64,000 bases of DNA from Paenibacillus sp. NFR01 (GTDB taxonomy: Bacteria; Bacillota; Bacilli; Paenibacillales; Paenibacillaceae), in assembly GCF_900111565.1 (NCBI RefSeq), contig NZ_FOIK01000001.1:806001-870000 (forward strand). Direction: 5' to 3'. The notes beneath the pieces are model-generated. The model did no database searches. It saw nothing but the letters and a program-made list of their open reading frames with translations, and was not told the origin of the DNA. The position numbers and the translations under genes are program-made. Shown one piece after another: positions 1-8,778 of this stretch (position 1 is its first letter; the number at the start of each line of letters is the position of its first letter).

Positions 1-1
1 G

Positions 2-2554
2 GCTGAGCTGGAGGAGAAGCTTCAGCAGGCTCGGTTGGCGCTGGAGACGCTGCGCGGCGAAATCACTGCCGAAGAAACACGCCTGGAAGGCGTAACCGGC
101 GGCATCAGCCAAAGCGCGGAGGAAACGCTGAAAAGCTCTTTGCTTGAGCTGATGAATGCTATGGCGCAAGCCCGCAATGAGATCCGCTACGCAGAGCAGC
201 AGAAGGAAAGCCTGGAGCGGCGGATGAGCCGCAGCCAGGAGGAAAGCGGAAAATGGACTGCTCGGCTGACGGAGTTGACTTCCGCCAAAGAGGCGCTACT
301 AACCAAGATTGCTGCGGTGTCTGCTGAAATCGGAACCCTGCGGAGCCGGTACATCACAGAAAGCGAAGAAACCGGCAAACGCCAGAAGCTGCTGGAAGAA
401 ACCCAAGCGGGACTCCGCAAATGGGAGCAGAAGCGGGAAGCGCAAGTATCCCGCCACGAGACGATGAAAGAAATGCAGGACGATTTTGACGGCTTTATGC
501 TCGGCGTCAAGGAAGTGCTCAAAGGCGCCCGCAAGGGCCAGCTGAGCGGCGTGCACGGGGCGGTCGCGGAACTGATCGCGGTGCCGGAGAAGCTGGAGAT
601 GGCGGTCGAAACCGCACTCGGGGCTTCCCTGCAGCATATCGTCATGGAGAATGAGGCGGTGTCCCGGCAGGCGATCGCTTTTCTGAAGCAGCGCCAATTG
701 GGACGTGCTACCTTCCTACCGCTTGACGTTATCCGCTCGCGGCAAATATCCGGCAGTGACCGGTCCATGGTCGAAGGGGCGGAAGGCTTTGTCGGCATCG
801 GCTCCGAGCTCGTAGGGTTCGAAGATAAATACGCCAGCATTATCGGCAGCCTGCTCGGCAACGTCGTGATAGCGGAAAACCTGGAGCAGGCGAACCGCAT
901 AGCCGCCCGCTGCCAGTACCGTTATCGTGTCGTTACCCTGGAAGGCGACGTGGTCAATGCCGGCGGATCGATGACCGGCGGCAGCCAACACAAGAAGAAT
1001 AACAGCCTGCTGAGCCGTAAACGCCAGCTCGATCAGCTTGCCGGCGAGATCGAAGAGAGCGAGCGGCAGATTGCCAAGCTGAAGGCCAGCATCGGGCGCT
1101 TGCGCCAGGATCAGGAAGAGGCGGCGCGGAAGCTGGAAGAGCTGCGTCACAGCGGCGACGAGAAGCGGCTGGAAGAGCAGCGCGTCTCCGGTGACCTGAA
1201 GCAGCTGGACCAGGAGCTTCGCCATGTGCAGGAGCAGGTGGACGAAGCCGGCGCTGAGCACAGCAGTTTTGAGAGCGAAGTAAAGGCGCTGGACGAGAGC
1301 CGTGCAGCAGCGGCTGCCGAATTGGCCAAGCTGGAGCAAGAAGAGAAGCATGCCCATGAAGCCATCCGTACGGCCGAGACAGCGCGTAAAGCCAGCGAGT
1401 CAGCCAAAGAGGAGCTGCAGGGCAAGCTGACGGGCATGAAGGTTGCGGAAGGGAAGCTGGACCAGGAAATCTTCTCGCTGGAAGGGCAGCTGCGCCGTAT
1501 GAAGCATGAAGCAGGCTCGCAGGAGAAGGAGCTGAGCCAGAGCCGCAATATGCTGCTGACCGTGGAACGCGATCTGGAGCAGAATACCAAGGAAATGGTA
1601 CAGCAGAAGGAAGATTTGAACAGCTACCGACTGAAAAAGGAATCCGCGGCTGAATCGCTTGATCTCGCCCGCGCGGAACGTTCTTCGCTTTCGCGTAAGC
1701 TCGAATTGGCTGAGGGGGAGACGAAAGATCAGCGTCAGGCGCTAAAACAAGTGGAAGACAAACTCCGGGCGACGGAAATTGCCGCAAACCGTCTTGATGT
1801 CGAGCTGGACAATATCCTGCGCAAGCTGAGCGACGAATACGAGCTGAGCTACGAGCTGGCGAAGCAGCGGTATCCCGTTCCCGAAGATATCGCTGCAGCG
1901 CAGGCCGATGTGCAGCGGCTGAAACGCGCCATCTCTGCGCTTGGCGAGGTCAATCTGGGCGCAATCGAGGAATATCAGCGGGTACATGAACGCTTTACGT
2001 TCCTGAGCGGGCAAAAAGACGACCTGGTGGAAGCGAAAACGACGCTGTACCATGTTATCCGCGAAATGGAAGAAGAAATGTCGAAGCGGTTCAAGCAGAC
2101 CTTTGACGCGATCCGCCGCGAATTCGGCACCGTCTTCTCGAAGCTGTTCGGCGGCGGCCGCGCCGACCTCCAGCTGCTCGACCCCGAACATATGCTGGAT
2201 ACCGGCATCGACATCGTGGCTCAGCCGCCAGGCAAAAAGCTGCAAAATTTGCAACTGCTTTCCGGCGGTGAACGGGCGCTGACGGCGATGGCGCTGCTCT
2301 TTGCCATCCTGCAGGTCAAGCCGGTTCCGTTCTGCGTGCTCGATGAAGTCGAAGCCGCGCTCGACGAAGCGAACGTTGTACGTTTTGCCCAATATCTGCG
2401 CGAGTTCTCCGAGCAGACCCAGTTCATCGTCGTCACCCACCGCAAAGGCACGATGGAGGAAGCCGACGTGCTCTATGGTGTCACCATGGAAGAAGGCGGC
2501 GTGTCGAAGCTCGTGTCCGTCAAGCTGGAGGACGAAGAAGCGGAGATTGCTTAA
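2..2554 (+). CDS. smc: Chromosome partition protein Smc, C-terminal part (5' end outside window)
   Basis: The reading frame is open from base 2, so only about 850 residues of the usual ~1190 are present. SMC proteins form the ATP-driven ring that, with ScpA and ScpB, condenses and segregates chromosomes. Visible parts, in order: the end of the first coiled coil, rich in Glu, Lys, Gln and Ala; the hinge dimerisation domain at about residues 175-330, ending with the conserved Gly-rich GGSMTGGS; the returning coiled coil to about residue 650; and the C-terminal ATPase head with the signature LSGGE near 753 and Walker B CVLDEVEAALDEAN near 778. The N-terminal Walker A is off the window. The stop is 21 bp before ftsY, so the two are probably cotranscribed, as in other Bacillales. 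Confidence 0.97.
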   Translation, partial: AELEEKLQQARLALETLRGEITAEETRLEGVTGGISQSAEETLKSSLLELMNAMAQARNEIRYAEQQKESLERRMSRSQEESGKWTARLTELTSAKEALLTKIAAVSAEIGTLRSRYITESEETGKRQKLLEETQAGLRKWEQKREAQVSRHETMKEMQDDFDGFMLGVKEVLKGARKGQLSGVHGAVAELIAVPEKLEMAVETALGASLQHIVMENEAVSRQAIAFLKQRQLGRATFLPLDVIRSRQISGSDRSMVEGAEGFVGIGSELVGFEDKYASIIGSLLGNVVIAENLEQANRIAARCQYRYRVVTLEGDVVNAGGSMTGGSQHKKNNSLLSRKRQLDQLAGEIEESERQIAKLKASIGRLRQDQEEAARKLEELRHSGDEKRLEEQRVSGDLKQLDQELRHVQEQVDEAGAEHSSFESEVKALDESRAAAAAELAKLEQEEKHAHEAIRTAETARKASESAKEELQGKLTGMKVAEGKLDQEIFSLEGQLRRMKHEAGSQEKELSQSRNMLLTVERDLEQNTKEMVQQKEDLNSYRLKKESAAESLDLARAERSSLSRKLELAEGETKDQRQALKQVEDKLRATEIAANRLDVELDNILRKLSDEYELSYELAKQRYPVPEDIAAAQADVQRLKRAISALGEVNLGAIEEYQRVHERFTFLSGQKDDLVEAKTTLYHVIREMEEEMSKRFKQTFDAIRREFGTVFSKLFGGGRADLQLLDPEHMLDTGIDIVAQPPGKKLQNLQLLSGGERALTAMALLFAILQVKPVPFCVLDEVEAALDEANVVRFAQYLREFSEQTQFIVVTHRKGTMEEADVLYGVTMEEGGVSKLVSVKLEDEEAEIA

Positions 2555-2575
2555 AGACGATAGAGGAGGTCAAAT

Positions 2576-3565
2576 ATGAGCTTTTTCAAAAAACTGAAAG
2601 ACAGCATCTCCGGCAAAACGGAAAGTGTGACCAAAAGCTTCCGCGATGGTTTGGAAAAAACGCGCAAAGGCTTTGTCGAAAAGGTCGCCGACCTCATTAC
2701 GCGCCGGAAAAAGATAGACGAGGAATTTTATGAGGAACTCGAAGAGATTCTGATCGGCGCCGACGTCGGCGTGAATACGGTTTTGAAGCTGATCGACGAG
2801 CTGCGTGCCGAAGTGCGGAAGCAGCGGATCGAGGATGCGGCGGAGCTGCAGCCGATCCTGTCGAGCAAGCTGATGGAGCTGCTGCGCGGCGATGACGACA
2901 ACCGTTTGCGTGAGAATCCGGACGGCATCACCGTCATTTTGTTCGTCGGCGTCAACGGCGTCGGCAAAACGACGACCATCGGCAAGCTGGCCCACCGCTA
3001 CAAGCAGGAGGGCAAAAAAGTGCTTCTCGCTGCGGGCGATACTTTCCGCGCAGGCGCAATCGAGCAGCTTGAGGTATGGGGGCAACGCGCGGGTGTGGAG
3101 GTCATCAAGCAGCAAGCCGGTTCCGACCCGGCGGCAGTCATGTTTGATGCCGTGCAAGCCGCCAAGCAGCGGAACGTCGACGTGCTGATCTGCGATACCG
3201 CAGGCCGGCTCCAGAACAAGACGAATCTCATGGAAGAGCTGAACAAGATTTTCCGCGTCATTCAACGCGAAATTCCGAGCGCTCCGCATGAGGTGCTGAT
3301 GGTACTCGATGCGACCACCGGACAAAACGCTTTGACGCAAGCCAAGCTGTTCGGCGAAAAAAGCGGCGTAACCGGCCTTGTGCTGACCAAGCTGGACGGC
3401 ACCGCCAAGGGTGGCATCGTCATTGCTATCCGCCAGGAGATGAACCTGCCGGTGAAGCTGGTCGGGCTTGGCGAGAAGATGGAAGACCTGCAGACCTTCG
3501 ATTCCGAACAATTTGTACATGCGTTGTTTTCGGGATTGATTACCGAAGAAACCGAAGAAGCTTAA
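2576..3565 (+). CDS. ftsY: Signal recognition particle receptor FtsY
   Basis: FtsY is the membrane-associated GTPase that docks SRP-ribosome complexes at the Sec translocon for co-translational insertion of membrane proteins. This 329-residue form has a short N-terminal region, the helical N domain, then the G domain. Visible GTPase motifs are the P-loop GVNGVGKTTT near residue 124, DTAGR near 206, and TKLDGTAKGG near 271. The long acidic A domain of E. coli is absent, as usual in Firmicutes. The start follows a strong GAGGAGG 21 bp after smc. A Rho-independent terminator follows the stop, so this closes the smc operon. Confidence 0.97.
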   Translation: MSFFKKLKDSISGKTESVTKSFRDGLEKTRKGFVEKVADLITRRKKIDEEFYEELEEILIGADVGVNTVLKLIDELRAEVRKQRIEDAAELQPILSSKLMELLRGDDDNRLRENPDGITVILFVGVNGVGKTTTIGKLAHRYKQEGKKVLLAAGDTFRAGAIEQLEVWGQRAGVEVIKQQAGSDPAAVMFDAVQAAKQRNVDVLICDTAGRLQNKTNLMEELNKIFRVIQREIPSAPHEVLMVLDATTGQNALTQAKLFGEKSGVTGLVLTKLDGTAKGGIVIAIRQEMNLPVKLVGLGEKMEDLQTFDSEQFVHALFSGLITEETEEA

Positions 3566-3598
3566 GCGTACCGCCGCTGCCAAGGGCGTCTCGCCGAA

Positions 3599-3634
3599 AA
3601 GAGCCGGAACATCATGTTCCGGCTCTTTTTTTAC
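3599..3634 (+). terminator. Rho-independent terminator after ftsY
   Basis: A perfect stem AAGAGCCGGAACA / TGTTCCGGCTCTT with a tiny loop is followed by an unbroken run of T residues. It lies about 34 bp after the ftsY stop and ends the smc-ftsY transcript. Confidence 0.92.
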
Positions 3635-3652
3635 GCAAAAATAACTATATAC

Positions 3653-3680
3653 ATTTCATTATATGAAAAATTCATAATAG
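3653..3680 (+). repeat. Dispersed 28-nt element, copy 1
   Basis: First of three intergenic copies of a near-identical element: ATTTCA, two variable bases, A, C or T, then ATGAAAAATTCATAA, one variable base, AG. The core contains the inverted repeat ATGAA / TTCAT, and ATTTCA upstream can also pair with TGAAA. It lies between the ftsY terminator and the promoter of the ATP-grasp cassette. Function unknown; a regulator-binding site or a small repeat element are both possible. Confidence 0.75.
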
Positions 3681-3771
3681 TAATGCTTGTCAACGCGCCC
3701 GCATACAATTCTATGTAACCCACTTGTCCGCATCCCGCAGACTATCCGAAGGAGAAAGGAAGCGATTTCAA

Positions 3772-3790
3772 TTAGGAGGGACGCTCCTAA
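3772..3790. repeat. Perfect inverted repeat upstream of the ATP-grasp cassette
   Basis: TTAGGAG, five bases, CTCCTAA: seven-base perfect arms. It ends 23 bp before a good -35 element. Its position suits an activator or repressor site for the cassette, but no regulator is evident nearby. Confidence 0.4.
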
Positions 3791-3813
3791 ACTCCATTTC
3801 GTTGTTATATATA

Positions 3814-3843
3814 TTGACATCAAAATTGACATTCACGTATGAT
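3814..3843 (+). promoter_or_regulatory. Predicted SigA promoter of the ATP-grasp/alpha-E/transglutaminase cassette
   Basis: A consensus -35 TTGACA (3814-3819) and a near-consensus -10 TATGAT (3838-3843) are separated by 18 bp. A second TTGACA sits at 3826-3831 but is too close to the -10 to be used. The predicted transcript would have a leader of about 90 nt before the ATG at 3943. Confidence 0.6.
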
Positions 3844-3942
3844 GGGAATAACAAAATTTAGTTTTCATTGTATATTTTCATGAATTTCAATTTTGCTGTC
3901 ACTAAAGATTACACACTTATTGATCCGAAAGGAGTCGGGCTC

Positions 3943-5406
3943 ATGTCAAAACTTGATCCAATGCCCGGTCTGTCTCCGTACCCGCTCGAGCACTATTACG
4001 ATGAAATGTATGCCGATGAACGGAGCGTCCGCTCTCATTACAAGCATGTACACCACAAGTTCTCCGGGATGACCCCCGAAGAGCTGCAGGGCAAACAGAA
4101 GCTGATGCAGCGCAGAATGATGGAAGAGGGGATCACATTTACGCTGTACAATCCGGAGCAGGAGCATCCGATGGAACGGACGATTCCGTTTGACATGATC
4201 CCCCGGATCATACCGAAGAACGAGTGGGAGAAGCTTGAAGCCGGCATTATCCAGCGAGTTACCGCACTGAACTTATTTATCCACGATATTTACCATGAGC
4301 AGTACATCGTCAAAGACGGCATCGTACCGCGGCGCATGATCATCGCCAACTGTTATTTCCGTCCGGAAATGGCCGGCCTGCGTGTACCGGGCGGTGCGTA
4401 CATTACCACTTCCGGGATCGACCTGATCCGCCATCATGACGGCGAATATTATGTGCTTGAAGACAATTTGCGTACACCGTCCGGTTTTTCCTACTTATTT
4501 AAAGGGCGCTCCTTGATGAATCAGCTGTTCCCCGAACTGTCCTTTTCGAACTCCATCCGGGACGTGGAGCACAGCCTGAACCGCTTTTTATCCGTGCTGC
4601 GCAGCCTGTCGCCTTCGCGTACGAAAGATCCGGTGATTGCGCTGCTCACTCCCGGCGAATACAACTCGGCGTATTACGAGCATGCCTTCCTGGCCCAGCA
4701 AATGGGCATTCATCTGGTGGAAGGGCGGGATCTGGTTGCCCAGGACCACAAAATCTATCTGCGCGAGATGAACGGGCTGCGCAGGGTAGACGTGTTGTAT
4801 CGCCGGCTGGATGACGATTACATTGATCCGCTGGCTTTCCAGCCGAACTCGCTCCTTGGCGTCGCCGGGCTGATGAACGCCTACCGGGCCGGCAATATCG
4901 CGATCGCCAATGCACCGGGTACCGGTGTGGCCGACGACAAGGCGATGTATGTGTATGTTCCGGATATGATCCGCTATTATTTGAACGAAGAACCGATCCT
5001 GAACAATGTGCCGACCTATTTGCTTTCGCGCCCGCTGGAGCGTCAATATGTGCTGGAGCATTTGTCCGAGATGGTCGTTAAAGAGACCTCGCTGTCCGGC
5101 GGATACGGGATGCTGATCGGGACGGAAGCGACCAAGGAAGAGTTGGCGGCGTTCAGGATGAAGATACTGGCCGATCCTTCCCGGTACATCGCCCAGCCGA
5201 TCATGTCGCTGTCGCGGGCGCCGGTGCTGAGCGGGGAGTCGATGGCGCCGCGCCATATCGACCTTCGCGCGTTTGTGCTGATGGGCGCAGACCGTAAACC
5301 GCATGTCATTCCCGGCGGTTTGACCCGGGTGGCCATGAAGGAGGGCTCGCTGGTCGTTAATTCTTCGCAAGGCGGCGGCGTCAAGGATACCTGGGTCATC
5401 GCTTGA
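3943..5406 (+). CDS. Circularly permuted ATP-grasp type 2 protein
   Basis: This 487-residue protein matches the DUF404/DUF407 family, a circularly permuted ATP-grasp ligase fold. Such enzymes are expected to join carboxyl and amino groups using ATP, and Iyer and colleagues proposed peptide-like products for this gene cluster type; no product is established. The opening residues (PGLSPYPLEHYYDEM) and the later segments YVLEDNLRTPSGFSY and IPGGLTRVA are typical of the family. An upstream in-frame ATG at 3868 lacks a ribosome site, whereas AAAGGAG sits seven bases before the ATG at 3943, so the later start is chosen. It is the first gene of a three-gene cassette with the alpha-E protein and transglutaminase. 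Confidence 0.9.
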   Translation: MSKLDPMPGLSPYPLEHYYDEMYADERSVRSHYKHVHHKFSGMTPEELQGKQKLMQRRMMEEGITFTLYNPEQEHPMERTIPFDMIPRIIPKNEWEKLEAGIIQRVTALNLFIHDIYHEQYIVKDGIVPRRMIIANCYFRPEMAGLRVPGGAYITTSGIDLIRHHDGEYYVLEDNLRTPSGFSYLFKGRSLMNQLFPELSFSNSIRDVEHSLNRFLSVLRSLSPSRTKDPVIALLTPGEYNSAYYEHAFLAQQMGIHLVEGRDLVAQDHKIYLREMNGLRRVDVLYRRLDDDYIDPLAFQPNSLLGVAGLMNAYRAGNIAIANAPGTGVADDKAMYVYVPDMIRYYLNEEPILNNVPTYLLSRPLERQYVLEHLSEMVVKETSLSGGYGMLIGTEATKEELAAFRMKILADPSRYIAQPIMSLSRAPVLSGESMAPRHIDLRAFVLMGADRKPHVIPGGLTRVAMKEGSLVVNSSQGGGVKDTWVIA

Positions 5407-5453
5407 TAACGCGGTAGTTCACGGGCTCAATAACTAATGAGGGAGTGGCTGCA

Positions 5454-6407
5454 ATGCTGAATCGGAATGCGGAAGCATTGTTCTGGATCGGGCGTTACAT
5501 CGAACGGGCGGAGAACCACGCACGGTTGATCGATGTGCATTATCATATACAGCAAGCGGAGGATTTTCAGGAAGAAGGGCATAAATGGTCGAGACTGATT
5601 GACGCGCTCGGTGTCCGGGAGGAATATCAGCGGCAGTATGCGGCATTCTCTGAGCAAAATGTACTGTCGTTCATTACGCTGGATCTCGGCAACTCCAATT
5701 CACTGTTCTCATGCGTGCATCAGGCGAGAAATAATCTGCGTACGCTCCGGCAGCAGCTGCCCAGCGAGCTGTGGGATATCATCAACGGCTTTAATCTATG
5801 GCTTGCGGAGCAGAGCGTGGCCGACATCATGCAGGGACCGCATCCATTTTACCAGCAGGTCAAAGAACGGGCGGCCATGTTCCTTGGGGCGGAACAATCC
5901 GTGATGCTGCGCTGCAACGAGTGGCATTTCATCGAGAGCGGACGCTTTTTGGAACGTGCGGAGAATACGACGCGGATTCTGCAGTCGGTGACGTCCTCCT
6001 GCAAAGATAAAGATATCAACGCGGTTTATACGCTGCTGCAGGCCGTGCTGAAGTCGGTGAGCGGATATCAGGCGTTCCGCCGGTATTATGCCGACGCCAT
6101 GTCGCCGGAAAGCATCCTTGAATTCCTGATTGTGAATCACCAGTTCCCGCGTTCGATCCGCTATTCGTTTCACAAGCTGGAGGAGCATTTAGCCAAACTG
6201 GAGCTGGACTCTTCCGAACGGGGCTCCGGGCATGAAAAAGTCATCCGCCAGGCCGGCAAGCTGAAGGCCGAACTGGATTATATGGAGAAGGACGAGATGC
6301 ATGGCGATCTGATCGACGACGTGCTGGGTTCGCTGATGCTGTCCTGCCAGAAGCTGGGCAAAACGATGGAAGGCGCCTTTTTTCGCCGCGAAGGAGCTTT
6401 TGCATGA
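5454..6407 (+). CDS. Alpha-E domain protein (DUF403)
   Basis: A 317-residue, helix-rich protein of the alpha-E (DUF403) family, recognised by the N-terminal ALFWIGRYIERAENHARLIDVHYH segment, of which the core is WIGRYIERAENHARL. It occurs almost always next to the circularly permuted ATP-grasp protein and a transglutaminase-like protein; its biochemical role is not known. A GTG at 5445 is in frame, but GAGGGAG spaces better with the ATG at 5454. It starts 47 bp after the ATP-grasp stop and overlaps the transglutaminase start by four bases, indicating translational coupling. Confidence 0.88.
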   Translation: MLNRNAEALFWIGRYIERAENHARLIDVHYHIQQAEDFQEEGHKWSRLIDALGVREEYQRQYAAFSEQNVLSFITLDLGNSNSLFSCVHQARNNLRTLRQQLPSELWDIINGFNLWLAEQSVADIMQGPHPFYQQVKERAAMFLGAEQSVMLRCNEWHFIESGRFLERAENTTRILQSVTSSCKDKDINAVYTLLQAVLKSVSGYQAFRRYYADAMSPESILEFLIVNHQFPRSIRYSFHKLEEHLAKLELDSSERGSGHEKVIRQAGKLKAELDYMEKDEMHGDLIDDVLGSLMLSCQKLGKTMEGAFFRREGAFA

Positions 6408-7270
6408 AAATACAAATCCACCATACGACCACATACACCTACCCCGAGCCGGTGACGGACAGTGTCAATGAAATCCGGCTGACGCCGCGCACCAATTACA
6501 GGCAGTCCTGCTATCACCATGAGGTTGAGGTATTTCCCCCGGCGCAGCTGATGACGTACGAGGATTTCTTCGGCAACCGGGTACATGCGTACTCCGTCAA
6601 CAAGCCGCATACGGAAATGGTGATCCAGACCAAGGCGACCGTCGTGACGCTGGACAAAGCGCAAGGTGCCGACCTGCCGCGGGTACCGCTGGAGGAGCAG
6701 ATCCGGATACTGGGCGAAGAGAAGTTCCAGAACCGGTACATCGAATTTATGCTGCCTACACGCTACACCGAAGTGACGCCCGAACTGGTGGAGTTTGCGT
6801 CGCAGCACCCTTTTGATGAATCGGAGGATATGTACGACTGGCTGAAAAAGCTGTCTTCGACCATATATGAGCAGTTTACGTACGATCCGGAGGCGACCAG
6901 CGTCAACACGACCGTGAAAAAGGCGCTCAAGCTCAAACGCGGCGTCTGTCAGGATTACGCCCATCTGATGATCGCGGTCTGCCGCAGCGTCGGCCTGCCT
7001 TCGCGTTACGTGAGCGGCTATCATTTTGTCGGCGACCTGCAGGGCGGAAACGCCGATTTCGAGCAGGCCTCCCATGCCTGGGTGGAGACGCATATACCGG
7101 GAACCGGCTGGCTGGGCTTTGATCCAACCAACAATATCGAGGTGAACTGGCGTTACATTAAGCTCGGCCACGGCCGGGATTACAAAGATATCGTCCCGGT
7201 CAAAGGTGTATACCGCGGTGTGGCCGGCACGCTGGACGTCAAGGTGGACGTGCGGCGGATCGACAATTGA
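6404..7270 (+). CDS. Transglutaminase-like cysteine protease family protein
   Basis: This 288-residue protein has the bacterial transglutaminase N-terminal beta domain (it opens IQIHHTTTYTY) followed by a transglutaminase core. The catalytic triad is visible: Cys182 in RGVCQDYAH, His224 in SHAWVETH and Asp240 in GFDPTNN. Family members work as peptidases, amidases or cross-linkers. Together with the ATP-grasp and alpha-E proteins it forms a cassette thought to make and process a small peptide or amide. It overlaps the alpha-E gene by ATGA and is followed by a terminator, so it is the last gene of the operon. No signal peptide is seen; it is probably cytoplasmic. Confidence 0.9.
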   Translation: MKIQIHHTTTYTYPEPVTDSVNEIRLTPRTNYRQSCYHHEVEVFPPAQLMTYEDFFGNRVHAYSVNKPHTEMVIQTKATVVTLDKAQGADLPRVPLEEQIRILGEEKFQNRYIEFMLPTRYTEVTPELVEFASQHPFDESEDMYDWLKKLSSTIYEQFTYDPEATSVNTTVKKALKLKRGVCQDYAHLMIAVCRSVGLPSRYVSGYHFVGDLQGGNADFEQASHAWVETHIPGTGWLGFDPTNNIEVNWRYIKLGHGRDYKDIVPVKGVYRGVAGTLDVKVDVRRIDN

Positions 7271-7280
7271 AGAAGTGATC

Positions 7281-7306
7281 AAGGTCCCGCGCAAGCGGGC
7301 CTTTTT
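7281..7306 (+). terminator. Terminator after the transglutaminase gene
   Basis: AGGTCCCGC, GCAA, GCGGGCCT and a T run form a short GC-rich hairpin with one bulge, starting 10 bp after the stop codon. Confidence 0.75.
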
Positions 7307-7421
7307 GCGCTTTCAGCATCAGCTTGTGCAAAATTTGCACCATCTGATTATAATCGCCGGAGATTTGGGTAATCTTGAAAAAGAACCCGGATTACAGAAA
7401 CATCGAGAGGAGAGAGTACAT

Positions 7422-8231
7422 ATGACCCCGAATATGACGAAAAAACAGCGATTTATCGGAAAAACCGCGATAATTACAGGTGCAGGCTCCGGAATCGGCA
7501 GAGCGGCAGCGATCCAGCTGGCTCGCGAGGGTGCCAATGTCGCTTTGTTCGACCTGGTGAACGAACGTACGGCTGTATTGGCGAAAAAGCTGAACAAACT
7601 GCGGGATAACTGTGCGCTGGCCATCGATGTGGATACCTCCGACAACGGTCGCATGGAGGAAGCGGTACGCCGGACGGTGGAGCATTTTGGCGGCGTCGAT
7701 GTCGTATTCGCCAATGCCGGGATTAACGGGGTAGTCGGCCCCATTGAAGAACTGAGCATCGAGGATTGGGAGCGCACGATCTCCGTCAACTTGACGGGAA
7801 CCTTTTTGACCTTGAAATATACCATTCCTCATTTGAAAGCAAAGGGAAAGGGCAGCATCATTATCACGAGTTCCATTAACGGTAACTACAGGTTTACCAG
7901 CTTCGGCTGGTCGCCTTACAGCACGACCAAAGCGGGCCAGGTCGCCTTTGCCAAGATGGCTGCACTGGAGCTGGCGAAATTCAAAATCCGGGTAAACGTT
8001 ATTTGTCCGGGAGCGATCTCGACCAACATCGACGAGAGTACGGAGTTCAATGAGGAAGTGGAGGAAATCGTGATCCCGATCGAGTTCCCGCAAGGCGCGC
8101 AGCCACTAGCTGACGGGCCCGGCAAGCCGGAGAACGTGGCCGATCTGGTCGCCTTTTTGGCTTCGGATGAGTCCAGCCATATTACGGGCGCGCAGATTGT
8201 CATCGACGGTGCGGAATCGCTGCTTTCGTAA
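7422..8231 (+). CDS. Short-chain dehydrogenase/reductase (SDR)
   Basis: A 269-residue classical SDR. The cofactor-binding TGAGSGIG spans residues 19-26, NAG lies near 98, and the catalytic Tyr166-x-x-x-Lys170 is in SPYSTTKAG, preceded by the active-site serine in TSSING. The C-terminal ITGAQIVIDG is typical. The open frame extends upstream into the previous gene, but GAGGAGAG sits before the ATG at 7422, which also gives normal SDR length. Substrate cannot be read from the sequence. It stands alone, with a terminator before it and a weak hairpin after it. Confidence 0.92.
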   Translation: MTPNMTKKQRFIGKTAIITGAGSGIGRAAAIQLAREGANVALFDLVNERTAVLAKKLNKLRDNCALAIDVDTSDNGRMEEAVRRTVEHFGGVDVVFANAGINGVVGPIEELSIEDWERTISVNLTGTFLTLKYTIPHLKAKGKGSIIITSSINGNYRFTSFGWSPYSTTKAGQVAFAKMAALELAKFKIRVNVICPGAISTNIDESTEFNEEVEEIVIPIEFPQGAQPLADGPGKPENVADLVAFLASDESSHITGAQIVIDGAESLLS

Positions 8232-8251
8232 AAGTATTAAAGACGGTAGAG

Positions 8252-8282
8252 CCCCGGTGCGCACGCGCGCTCGGGGTTGTTT
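8252..8282 (+). terminator. Weak hairpin after the SDR gene
   Basis: CCCCG with GCGC and the matching GCGC, CGGGG form a strong stem followed by only a broken T run (TTGTTTGCTG). It could terminate SDR transcription but is not a textbook terminator. Confidence 0.4.
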
Positions 8283-8348
8283 GCTGTTGTCGCTCATCGT
8301 GGCGGTGCTTATAATAGAAGGATATGCTTGGATTCAAAATTAGAGGCG

Positions 8349-8741
8349 ATGGCAATGATGTCCTGGCTGGCGGAGCAGCGGATTCAGGAGGCGATGCGCA
8401 GCGGAGCGTTTGACCATTTGCCGGGCCACGGCAAGCCGCTGAACCTGGAGGATTTGTCGGGCGTGCCCGAAGAACTGAGGATGTCTTTCAAAATTATGAA
8501 AAATGCCGGCGTGCTGCCGGAAGAGCTGATCCTGCGCAAGGAATGCGTAACGCTGGAGGAAATGCTGGCCGCTTGCCGAAATGAAGGCGGTGCCGCTTCC
8601 GGCGCGATGAAGGAACTGGAGACGAAACTGTCCCTGAAACGGTTTCGGCTGCAGCAGCTCCTGCAGGAACGCGGCGTGGAGGGCGGCGGTTTCGGCGCTT
8701 ATGAAGAAGCCGTGCGGCGAAAACTGCTTGGCGAAGAGTGA
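8349..8741 (+). CDS. DUF1992 protein (DnaJ-homologue subfamily C member 28 type)
   Basis: About 130 residues of the DUF1992 family, recognised by WLAEQRIQEAMRSGAFDHLPGHGKPLNLEDL (core FDHLPGHGKPL) near the N terminus. The same domain is found in eukaryotic DNAJC28; bacterial function is unknown. Several starts are possible: TTG at 8328 preceded by AGAAGG, or ATG at 8349, 8355 or 8358 after AGAGG. Homologues usually begin only about ten residues before the conserved motif, which favours the ATG group. It is followed 37 bp later by hrpB and may be cotranscribed with it. Confidence 0.82.
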   Translation: MAMMSWLAEQRIQEAMRSGAFDHLPGHGKPLNLEDLSGVPEELRMSFKIMKNAGVLPEELILRKECVTLEEMLAACRNEGGAASGAMKELETKLSLKRFRLQQLLQERGVEGGGFGAYEEAVRRKLLGEE

Positions 8742-8778
8742 ACATTGCTAGACTATTATGAATACGATGGAGATTGTC

